A DNA stretch of 24,371 bases from Clostridiales bacterium UBA4080 (GTDB taxonomy: Bacteria; Bacillota; Clostridia; Lachnospirales; Vallitaleaceae), in contig DFYO01000049.1 of assembly GCA_002381865.1 (NCBI GenBank), positions 1-24,371 on the forward strand, written 5' to 3'. Position 1 is the stretch's first letter. Each line of letters starts with the position of its first letter. Positions 1-6,766 of the stretch are shown here, one piece after another. The notes beneath the pieces are model-generated. The model did not search any database, was not told the origin of the DNA, and worked only from the letters and a program-made list of their open reading frames with translations. Position numbers and translations under genes: made by a program.

Positions 1-321
1 GACAACTATATTGACATATTCCGCATCTATGCTATCAAGATTTACTGACTCTACATATGCGATAAAGTCGTCATGCTCCTTTTTGTGAATTGAATATTCT
101 GGATATTTGTACTTTATGAACAGGTCTTCTTCTGTTTTAAAATGATAAACCGTGTAATCTTTTAACTCTTCTATGACTGTATAAATCTCATCATAATTAT
201 CGTCACCATCATCATGGCTGGAGAGTAAATCATTTATTCTATTCCCAATCTCGAGAAGTTTTTTGTGTTGCTCATCAATAGAATCAATACCAAGTTCAAA
301 TTCTTTTTTCCATAAAAACAT
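1..321 (-). CDS. Bacteriohemerythrin, C-terminus beyond window edge
   Basis: Hemerythrin-like protein with a non-heme di-iron centre that binds oxygen; in motile anaerobes these serve in oxygen sensing, storage or delivery. The first 107 codons are visible, starting at ATG 321 behind a GGAGG site (about 8 bases upstream). Family iron ligands are present: His19 in DEQHKKLL, His60 and Glu64 in YHFKTEE, His79 and His83 in HKKEHDDF. The last ligand pair (His and Asp near the C-terminus) would lie beyond position 1. The opening MFLWKKEFELGIDSID is typical of bacteriohemerythrins of about 135 residues. It follows the chemotaxis receptor gene by 58 bases on the same strand, so the two are probably cotranscribed, which suggests a link to aerotaxis. 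The family call is firm; the aerotaxis role is inferred. Confidence 0.92.
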   Translation of the reverse strand, partial: MFLWKKEFELGIDSIDEQHKKLLEIGNRINDLLSSHDDGDDNYDEIYTVIEELKDYTVYHFKTEEDLFIKYKYPEYSIHKKEHDDFIAYVESVNLDSIDAEYVNIVV

Positions 322-379
322 ACAATTCCCTCCGTCTGATCAAAAATATTATCGTGTTATGCTTAATAATTCATATCCT

Positions 380-2485
380 TTATACCAAATATTCTTTAGT
401 CATTCTCCCAAGTTCATCAGCACTATTACTTAAGCTAATCGCAGAAGCCGTTGCTTCTTCCATTGAACCAAGTTGTTCTTGTGTAGAGTCCGAAATTAAC
501 TTTAACTCTTCTGAATTTCTTTCTGCCATTGCGCCTACTTCAAGCAGTGTAGAAGTGATTTCTTCTGCGCTTGCGGAAATCTCCTGCGTCGAAGCAGAAA
601 TACCTTGAATCTGCTCGGTTACATAACTTGTTGATTCATTGATTTTTTTGAATACCTTTTCTGTTTCAATGATTTGCTCAACGCCCTGCAAAGTTTCTGT
701 TTTGACAATTTGCATTTTGCTAACAGATAACGTTACGTCGTCTTTAATACCTTTTACTAATGCTGATACTTTCTCAGTAGAAAGTTGTGATAGTTCCGCT
801 AATTTTCTCACTTCATCGGCTACAACTGAGAATCCCCTACCATGCTCACCTGCACGTGCTGCTTCTATTGCCGCATTTAAAGCCAATAGATTTGTTTGAG
901 ATGCTATGGCTTCTATTGTTTCAAGGATTTCACCAATACTTTTCGAACGATCTCCCAATCGATTAATGACTAAACTCGATTCGTCTACCTTTTCTTGTAC
1001 ACTGTCCATTTTCTTCGCTAAAAGTTGAAGGCTCTCATAACCATTATCTACGGCCGTTTCCATATCTCCTGAAGCTGCGGCTACCTCGGAGGAATTCTCT
1101 GCTATTTCTTGTACGCCAACAGCTATCTGGTTCATCACTTGCGAAACATCATTAGTGCTCTTAAGCTGTAGTTGTGTTTGCTCCATAATAAGTGCCATTG
1201 ACTCTGCTATCTTTTGTGCGGCATCTGTTGTATGTTCTGTGACATTTTGCAAATCAATAGCAGATTCATTTAAAGTGGATGCCATATCTTTACCTTCTTT
1301 GGTCAATTGATAAAAGGCATCTGTCATTTTATTAAAGGCAGCAGCAATTTCTTGAGTCTCATCTTTACTCGTCAATAAAATTCTTTGCCTTAAATCCCCA
1401 TTAGCGACTTGCATTGCTACTCTATTGATGCTTGAAATAGTCTGCTTTATTGATAGATAAAATCCAATGAACAAATAAATGATTAATAAACATGAAACGA
1501 CACTCATTGCTATTAATAAATTCATAGCTGATTTAGCTTGCATTGCCTCTTGGCGCGCTTTATCATCTAAAAATTCAGCTGACTGATTTAAAAAACCATA
1601 AACATCATTAATCGAAGCCGTCGCTAAGTCAAAATAGAACTTTGAGTCTATTTTGATTTGATCTGACTCTATAAATTCTTTAGATATTGTATCTGTTAGC
1701 AAGTTTGTCGATTGCACAGCTTTTTCATAAGCATCTTTTAAATTCCCACTAGTAGAATCTTCCACTAAGAGAATGGTCATGTTTTTATCAACTTCGCTGA
1801 GATTAGCACTAATTTGTTGTACCAAATTTAGTAATTGCTGTGTTTCTTCTACTGCAATGGCTTTCTTAGTTGCAACACCTGACCCTTTTGCTCGACTTTG
1901 ACCCATCATTTCAGTCATAGTTGGCAAGTTTTTTACCGTCATTTCAACCAACAAGTACGAGGAATCATCATCTTGCAAAAAGACTGAGGAGTTATAAGCT
2001 ATCGTTTGGGTTAAATTTAGCATCTTTCGAATCAAATCCGTGTGGCCTGCAAATGATTCTGCAGGCTTCATACTTTCTAAGTTGGATCTGATTTGATCTA
2101 GATCCTTTTTTATTGTTTCCCACTCATTCGTAATTTTGAATAAATCTTCATTTTTATTCAATTCGCTGTTTAATCGACTAATGTCCTGTGTAAGTTCTTC
2201 ACCCTTTTGATCCAAGTCACTTTTAAAATCCTTGTTCCCATTTAAATAGGCCGAAGACATTCCACGATGCTCTTGAGTGTGTTGGATCATCGTTCTTAAT
2301 AAGATATTAACTTCTATACCTTTACTTTGATTGAATTTAATTGAATAGGTCTCCTGTGAATCCCTCAGTTGTAGCGTCAAATAAACACTTAGTGGAATCA
2401 GAAACAGAACAAAAATCAAAACAAACTTTCTAGAAAACTTCATGTGGTCCATAATTTTTACTGCTGGTCTAAATAATAATCTCAT
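380..2485 (-). CDS. Methyl-accepting chemotaxis protein
   Basis: Membrane chemoreceptor that controls CheA kinase through CheW. Of several in-frame ATGs I chose 2485 (701 aa) because a GGAGG (2494-2498) lies 8 bases before it; that same GGAGG overlaps the codons after the upstream ATG at 2500. Order of parts: membrane helix about residues 20-40; an extracytoplasmic, mostly helical sensor domain about 41-318 containing HTQEHRGMSSAYL, which recalls the NIT/four-helix class of sensors (weak); second helix about 320-345; HAMP about 346-396; long cytoplasmic coiled coil with the conserved tip around 525-570 (IASQTNLLALNAAIEAARAG, then VVADEVRKLAE). There is no CheR-tethering pentapeptide at the C-terminus. 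It sits between a broken kinase gene and bacteriohemerythrin. The ligand is unknown. Confidence 0.95.
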   Translation of the reverse strand: MRLLFRPAVKIMDHMKFSRKFVLIFVLFLIPLSVYLTLQLRDSQETYSIKFNQSKGIEVNILLRTMIQHTQEHRGMSSAYLNGNKDFKSDLDQKGEELTQDISRLNSELNKNEDLFKITNEWETIKKDLDQIRSNLESMKPAESFAGHTDLIRKMLNLTQTIAYNSSVFLQDDDSSYLLVEMTVKNLPTMTEMMGQSRAKGSGVATKKAIAVEETQQLLNLVQQISANLSEVDKNMTILLVEDSTSGNLKDAYEKAVQSTNLLTDTISKEFIESDQIKIDSKFYFDLATASINDVYGFLNQSAEFLDDKARQEAMQAKSAMNLLIAMSVVSCLLIIYLFIGFYLSIKQTISSINRVAMQVANGDLRQRILLTSKDETQEIAAAFNKMTDAFYQLTKEGKDMASTLNESAIDLQNVTEHTTDAAQKIAESMALIMEQTQLQLKSTNDVSQVMNQIAVGVQEIAENSSEVAAASGDMETAVDNGYESLQLLAKKMDSVQEKVDESSLVINRLGDRSKSIGEILETIEAIASQTNLLALNAAIEAARAGEHGRGFSVVADEVRKLAELSQLSTEKVSALVKGIKDDVTLSVSKMQIVKTETLQGVEQIIETEKVFKKINESTSYVTEQIQGISASTQEISASAEEITSTLLEVGAMAERNSEELKLISDSTQEQLGSMEEATASAISLSNSADELGRMTKEYLV

Positions 2486-2511
2486 ACTAGCAACCTCCAT
2501 TTTTTGATTTA

Positions 2512-3018
2512 TTATCTCTTAATCCACTTTTCAATCATCTTATAGAACTCATTGAAATCAACTGGTTTACTTAAATAGTCATCCATTCCATTAGCTAGGC
2601 ACTTGTCCTTGTCGCCACTTAGTGCATTTGCAGTCATAGCAATAATTGGTTTTCTCGTATTTTTAATGCCTTCAAGTCTTCTTATTTGTTCTGTCGCCTT
2701 ATACCCATCTAATTCTGGCATTTGTACATCCATTAGAACAATGTCGAAGCTTCTTTCCGAATACATTTCAACAGCCTTGACACCATTCTTGCAAATTTCG
2801 ACGTTCCATCCTTTATTTGCAGCTATTTTTTTTAACAATAGTCCGCTTACATCATCATCTTCTGCAACTAAAATACTTATTTCTGGGTTAGAGCGCAAGC
2901 AATTTATCGAATTATTCTGTTCAATATTAATCGCATGCCCTTTTACCCTTTTTAAAGGTAGCACAAAACTGATTATCGTTCCAATCCCAATTTGGCTTTC
3001 AATTTTGATTCTACTAAA
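2512..3018 (-). pseudogene. Remnant of a hybrid sensor histidine kinase (receiver domain)
   Basis: The frame starts directly after the TetR stop and encodes the last piece of a GHKL ATPase domain (IESQIGIGTIISFVLPLKR, the G2-box end) followed by a complete receiver domain. The receiver has the acidic pocket VAEDDD, the phosphoacceptor Asp in VLMDVQMPELDGY, the Thr in MTANAL and Lys in LSKPVD. The dimerisation domain and most of the ATPase domain of the kinase are missing, with a TAA just before the open frame. A GTG at 2964 could start a 150-residue receiver-only protein, but no ribosome site precedes it. I therefore read this as a truncated hybrid kinase. A translated stand-alone receiver remains possible. 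The chemoreceptor gene follows 26 bases downstream. Confidence 0.75.
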
Positions 3019-3021
3019 TTA

Positions 3022-3615
3022 TCAATACACATCCAGTTCAGGCTTATTTTTCAACCCTTGCAAGTAATTGTCCCATGATAAATCTAATAAGGTCTCTGTC
3101 AAATGTACACTGTCACTCATTACTCTAATTTCGATGAGCCCTTGCATCATGATATACATAAGGGTGAATGCGCCTTGCTTTTTTTGAACTGTCATTTTTA
3201 ATTCAAATGCTAGTAAGTCGAAAATCTCATCAAGCTTTTTCTTCATAGTCGCCTCCCGTTCTGCTCGGTAAACGCTGAATTGCACTTTAAAACCAGGCTC
3301 TAGGAGACTAAGCTGTCTCCAGAATCTAGCCTTTTGAAGTGAATTAAAATAACTAAGTGTTTGTTTGAAAAATTTTTCTAAACAAACTTCTAAAGTTTCG
3401 TCAGATAAACTTTCAATGACTTGATTGACATAAACAAAGAAATTGTCTATCTCTCTAAAGATCGTGAATCGAATGATTTCTTCTTTACTCTTAGAATGAT
3501 TGTAAAGAGATGGTGGTTTAACACCTAATTTTTGTGATAATTCTGCGAGTGTAAAATGTATATTCTTCGATGCAAATAACGCTTCTGTTGAATCTAAAAT
3601 ATCATTGTTATCCAT
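3022..3615 (-). CDS. TetR/AcrR-family transcriptional regulator
   Basis: 197-residue one-component repressor. The N-terminal helix-turn-helix (about residues 8-50; HFTLAELSQKLGVKPPSLYNHSKSKEEI) matches the TetR recognition pattern, with the usual Y-N/H-F-like turn and following Lys/Glu. The C-terminal about 140 residues are helical and would bind an unknown ligand and form the dimer. The start at 3615 has a GAGAGGTG ribosome site. A perfect inverted repeat lies between its -10 box and the start, which suggests self-repression. Two stop codons (TGA, TAA) end the gene directly at the edge of the kinase remnant, so its downstream side is a recombination junction. Targets are unknown; the downstream chemoreceptor and hemerythrin genes are the nearest candidates. 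Confidence 0.9.
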   Translation of the reverse strand: MDNNDILDSTEALFASKNIHFTLAELSQKLGVKPPSLYNHSKSKEEIIRFTIFREIDNFFVYVNQVIESLSDETLEVCLEKFFKQTLSYFNSLQKARFWRQLSLLEPGFKVQFSVYRAEREATMKKKLDEIFDLLAFELKMTVQKKQGAFTLMYIMMQGLIEIRVMSDSVHLTETLLDLSWDNYLQGLKNKPELDVY

Positions 3616-3628
3616 AGTACACCTCTCA

Positions 3629-3675
3629 AACTAACGCCTATTAGTTATTATATCACATGCATACTAATCTCTCAA
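3629..3675 (-). promoter_or_regulatory. TetR-family gene promoter with operator-like palindrome
   Basis: Reading leftward: TTGAGA (3670-3675), 17 bases, TATAAT (3647-3652), then the perfect 6-bp inverted repeat AACTAA-N6-TTAGTT (3629-3646) directly downstream of the -10 box. This position blocks initiation, as expected of an autoregulatory TetR operator. The promoter match is strong; repressor binding is inferred. Confidence 0.65.
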
Positions 3676-4613
3676 GTTGGTTTTTAGCAATTTGAATTAT
3701 GTCAATCAAAACTTTAAATTTACCTTTAAATTTAGCAATCAATTTTATAATTTCGCAACTCATCATTCAATGAATTATTCCATAGTTCTATGTCTTGTAA
3801 GTTATTATTTGACGCAATATTGTTTTAATATACGGCTCAATTTTCAATAGGAAGATTATTAGCTAGCAGTGATCAAGCTGATTCAAATTATTTAGATTCT
3901 GAAATAACATCCCTACTGAACCAATGTAGCCCTAAACAAAGAACTTGTATCGGAAATTATTAAAGCAGTGATCAAGAATTAAAACTTGGTCACTGCTTTT
4001 ATATATACTATTTATCAAAAAAACTATACACACTTTTATCCCCCATCGCCTTCAAACTGAGAATCTGATGAGCTCTTGAAAAGTTACAAAATCAGAGTCT
4101 ATCGAAGAGTATTATGATTAATAGAAAATTTTTCCTAAATTTTTTAAAAAGTTTTTTAAAAATTTCTTTAATCAACCCTTACTTTCGCCTATTTTTTGTC
4201 CTGATTAGTGAGATGTACTTTTAGCCTCATAAAGTATTGAACCTTGACAACTAAATATACGATATTTTGAGTACATATCTTATGTAGCTGAAAAAGCAAA
4301 GCAACATAATGGGCATCGCCATGATCGGTACTGCAATGTTCTTGTAAGATTTTGAGAGAATTGCACATCCTGAGCGATAAAATGTAACCATTAGACCAAT
4401 TGGTGGCTCGATTGGTGCGACGAAACACATAAGTGATAATGATACTTTCTCACGACCTCCCATAGACTTGAGGGGGAGTTCCTGCGATATTTGAAGCCTC
4501 TTGAAGGGACAAGGCTAATCGGTATTGCGGGGCTATGATGCCATGCCTATGGCAGCTCAAAATATCCCCTGGCCTGGGTGTGTGGCAAATATGGCGCATG
4601 AACAAAAAAACAG
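3660..4613. other. Gene-poor, probably degenerate DNA
   Basis: About 950 bases between the TetR promoter and the recombinase module without a convincing gene. Around 3840-3963 there is a start-less open frame of about 40 codons with no clear family. Between 4189 and 4638 three mutually overlapping leftward frames (62-79 codons) lack ribosome sites and shift frame relative to one another, which suggests a decayed gene. A 12-base direct repeat GCAGTGATCAAG occurs at 3866-3877 and 3965-3976; the second copy forms the arm of the hairpin listed separately. Base composition rises in GC from about 4470 to 4600. I read the stretch as scarred mobile-element DNA. Confidence 0.5.
3962..3999. terminator. 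Long hairpin, likely intrinsic terminator
   Basis: A 15-bp stem (AAAGCAGTGATCAAG against CTTGGTCACTGCTTT, one G-U pair) closes an 8-base loop and is followed by TTTTATATATA on the + strand. No intact rightward gene precedes it, so it may be left over from a lost gene. Confidence 0.55.
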
Positions 4614-4650
4614 GCACACCACATTTTGCACAAAGCAATTTGTGGTGTGC
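4614..4650. terminator. Hairpin upstream of the recombinase module
   Basis: Perfect 10-bp arms GCACACCACA (4614-4623) and TGTGGTGTGC (4641-4650), with an inner TTGC/GCAA pair inside a small internal loop. Leftward it is followed by CTG and seven T residues, so it can terminate leftward transcripts and shield the integrase genes from antisense reading. Rightward it is followed only by TTATATATT. Confidence 0.55.
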
Positions 4651-4674
4651 TTATATATTGCTACCGCGACAAAC

Positions 4675-4713
4675 TTCTCATAAAAACAATAAGTGCTTAT
4701 AATCATTATAAGC
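4675..4713 (+). promoter_or_regulatory. Integrase-module promoter with overlapping palindrome
   Basis: TTCTCA (4675-4680), 17 bases, TATAAT (4698-4703) lie about 35 bases ahead of the small gene. The -10 box sits inside a perfect inverted repeat GCTTATAA-TCA-TTATAAGC (4695-4713), extendable to 10 bp with one G-T pair. The overlap suggests an operator for an element-borne repressor. The -35 match is only 4 of 6. Confidence 0.5.
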
Positions 4714-4736
4714 GCCTCACCAAGGAGGTGATGTCA

Positions 4737-4904
4737 ATGGAAAATATCAAGAACTTACCCGAAACTACAGTCGAAACTGCTAACCCTCACCAATTGCATG
4801 AGGCAACGGCAGCTAAATCATTTAAGGATTTTATCAATGTGCTCTCGCAGATTATTAAAAAGCATGGCGCAGAAGTACTGAATGAAATAAACCGTGGCGA
4901 GTAA
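4737..4904 (+). CDS. Small conserved-looking protein upstream of the recombinase
   Basis: 55 residues. I chose ATG 4737 because the very strong GGAGGTGA site (4724-4731) gives 8-base spacing; the frame is open further upstream but without a start context. The protein is hydrophilic, with a short helical C-terminal part (SFKDFINVLSQIIKKHGAEVLNEINRGE) and no transmembrane segment, Cys cluster or recognisable DNA-binding motif. It ends 53 bases before the recombinase start and is probably cotranscribed with it. Small genes in this position are common in serine-recombinase elements of Firmicutes, where some act in excision control. I do not recognise the family, so a recombination accessory role is inference from position alone. 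Confidence 0.75.
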   Translation: MENIKNLPETTVETANPHQLHEATAAKSFKDFINVLSQIIKKHGAEVLNEINRGE

Positions 4905-4931
4905 ATGACTGTATTTTAAACATCGCTATTT

Positions 4932-4948
4932 TCCAATATTATATTGGA
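4932..4948 (+). promoter_or_regulatory. Palindrome overlapping the recombinase ribosome site
   Basis: TCCAATAT-T-ATATTGGA is a perfect 8-bp inverted repeat around one base. Its right arm contains the first bases of the GGAGG ribosome site (4946-4950) of the recombinase. It could be an operator or an RNA hairpin hiding the ribosome site; the one-base centre favours a DNA operator because an RNA hairpin would need to open several pairs to form a loop. Confidence 0.5.
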
Positions 4949-4957
4949 GGTATGACT

Positions 4958-6766
4958 ATGAATAGGAGTGGAAAAAAATGTGTGCTTTACCCTCGTGTAA
5001 GCACCGAAATGCAAGTTGATGGTTACAGCTTGGATGGACAGAAACACAGTTTAAAGCGTTTTGCTGATAGAGAAGAAATGGAGATTGTAAACATCTATGA
5101 AGATGCAGGCAAATCTGGTAAATCAATAGATGGTAGACCTGCTTTTAAACAAATGCTATTTGATATTGAAAACGGCTTAGAGATCGATTTTATATTGGTT
5201 TATAAGCTATCCCGTTTTGGTAGAAATGCAGCTGATATTTTGAACTCACTAGAGCACGTTCAATCCTACGGCGTCAATTTAATCTGCATCGAAGAAGGAA
5301 TTGATTCATCCCAAACAAGCGGAAAACTTTTGATTTCTGTTCTGTCCGCAGTTGCTGAAATAGAACGTGAAAACATCATTGAACAGACAATGAATGGACG
5401 AAAGGAAAAAGCCCGTCAGGGTGGATGGAACGGCGGTTTTGCACCTTACGGCTACTTCCTCAAAGAGAAGCAGCTTTTTATTCAAGAAGATGAGGCTGAA
5501 GCTGTACGGATTATCTTTAATAAATATCTAAATGAAAATATGGGATTTACTAAAATCGCCAAGTATTTAAACTTGCAAGGTGTCCAGAAAATCAAACGAA
5601 GTAACGGTACACTCTCCCTTTGGGGCACACATTTTATCAGGATGATTATTGATAATCCTGTTTACTGTGGAAAAATCGCTTTTGGCAGGCGTGCCCGCGA
5701 AAAGGTAAAAGGCACTAAGAATGAATATAAGCAAATACCACAAGAAAACTACATCTTAGCAGAAGGTCAACATGATGCAATCATTAGTGAAGAGTTATGG
5801 AATGCAGTACATGAAAAAAGAGAACGTACAGGCGTTAAGTCTCCTTCAAAAATTGGACGGGACAGAGTCCACCTGCTAAGCGGTATTTTAAAGTGCCCGA
5901 AATGTGGCGGCCCCATGTATACCAACAAACACGCCTGGACAAACAAAGATGGTACATATAAAGAAGTTTATTATTATGTATGTAGCAAAGCTCGAGCCGC
6001 ACGAGGAAAAACATGCGATTATACACCAATGCTCAAAAAAACGGACATCGAACCCCTTGTCATAGAAGCGATCAGAGAACTGATTAAAAATCAGCATTTT
6101 GCAGGTGAAATCAAATCTAGGATAGGAAAAGAGATAGACACCACCACTTTGAACAGAGAGCTAAAAAATTATGAATCCAAGCTGAGAGAGATCGAACTGA
6201 ATAAAACTCGGCTTGAGAATGAAATTGACAGTTTGCCTGAGGATACTCGTTTCAGGGAACGCAAAATCCATGACATGACCCTCAGACTTGATGGACTATA
6301 TGACATTATCGTAGAGCTTGAAGAAAAGATTGAAGATGTGTTACTGCGCCGCAAAGCCGTAGAGCAAGATGCAATCACTTTGGAAAACATCTACACTCTG
6401 CTGGCCAACTTCGACATCGTATTCGACAAAATCACCGATGACGAGAAAAAATCCCTGATTTCTTCGTTAATCAAAGAAATAGAGATTTTTCCACGCGACG
6501 AGGCAGAACTGCCCTTAAAGTCGATTTTATTCAATTTCCCTGTCTATAAAGACGGTGAGGATGCCTGTGATTTTTTGTGGGATAAAAGTACTACTGTCTC
6601 AACGTGCCCGGTGTTAACATACATATCTACGCAGCATACCTTTTCAACCTTATACCCATTTTTAAGCAGCACCTCCAAATCTCTTACCAAGCTAGTCGGT
6701 TTGCAGGAGACATATACTAGCTGGTCTACTCCAAAATCTATTATCTTTTTTAGTGCCTTAGGGTGA
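4958..6766 (+). CDS. Large serine recombinase (site-specific integrase)
   Basis: 602 residues from ATG 4958, chosen because GGAGG (4946-4950) is 7 bases away; the ATG at 4952 is too close. It cuts and joins att sites through a 5'-phosphoserine intermediate. Parts: resolvase catalytic domain about 5-150 with nucleophile Ser15 in YPRVSTEMQ and the conserved YKLSRFGRNAADIL and AEIERENI segments; recombinase domain about 165-270 (APYGYF, IRMIIDNPVYCGKI); zinc ribbon with CPKC (Cys313, 316) and later Cys342 and Cys353; coiled coil about 390-470. The last 74 codons lie antisense to the rRNA methyltransferase gene, so the natural C-terminus is about residue 530-545 and the rest is acquired from the target strand. 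It is probably still active, since no catalytic motif is damaged. Confidence 0.93.
   Translation: MNRSGKKCVLYPRVSTEMQVDGYSLDGQKHSLKRFADREEMEIVNIYEDAGKSGKSIDGRPAFKQMLFDIENGLEIDFILVYKLSRFGRNAADILNSLEHVQSYGVNLICIEEGIDSSQTSGKLLISVLSAVAEIERENIIEQTMNGRKEKARQGGWNGGFAPYGYFLKEKQLFIQEDEAEAVRIIFNKYLNENMGFTKIAKYLNLQGVQKIKRSNGTLSLWGTHFIRMIIDNPVYCGKIAFGRRAREKVKGTKNEYKQIPQENYILAEGQHDAIISEELWNAVHEKRERTGVKSPSKIGRDRVHLLSGILKCPKCGGPMYTNKHAWTNKDGTYKEVYYYVCSKARAARGKTCDYTPMLKKTDIEPLVIEAIRELIKNQHFAGEIKSRIGKEIDTTTLNRELKNYESKLREIELNKTRLENEIDSLPEDTRFRERKIHDMTLRLDGLYDIIVELEEKIEDVLLRRKAVEQDAITLENIYTLLANFDIVFDKITDDEKKSLISSLIKEIEIFPRDEAELPLKSILFNFPVYKDGEDACDFLWDKSTTVSTCPVLTYISTQHTFSTLYPFLSSTSKSLTKLVGLQETYTSWSTPKSIIFFSALG
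6544..6610. other. Putative attachment-site junction at the methyltransferase 3' end
   Basis: Here the 3' end of a conserved chromosomal gene and the 3' end of an integrase gene overlap convergently. The methyltransferase keeps its conserved GHVETVVLLS ending (about 6577-6610) and then continues with eight atypical residues (SQASSPSL) that are antisense to normal-looking recombinase sequence. The crossover core should therefore lie at about 6570-6610. The matching half at the other end of the element was not found in the window, so the core cannot be defined exactly. Confidence 0.5.

Noticed and set aside
2603..3067. 154-codon rightward frame opposite the receiver remnant
   Set aside because: Antisense shadow of the receiver domain and TetR end; no ribosome site and no family.
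3840..3963. Start-less frame with IGRLLASSDQ, faintly like the end of a Cas8c/Csd1 protein
   Set aside because: Too short and weak, with no cas gene or CRISPR repeat anywhere in the window.
4189..4463. Two leftward frames of 79 and 70 codons
   Set aside because: They overlap in different phases, lack ribosome sites and match no family I know; treated as degenerate DNA.
4450..4638. Leftward frame with an excisionase-like segment (LSLQEASNIAG)
   Set aside because: The match is one short helix without the second recognition helix, and there is no proper start; not enough for an excisionase call.
4626..4736. Upstream extension of the small gene's frame to 92 codons
   Set aside because: The extension covers the hairpin and promoter, while the strong ribosome site fits the ATG at 4737.
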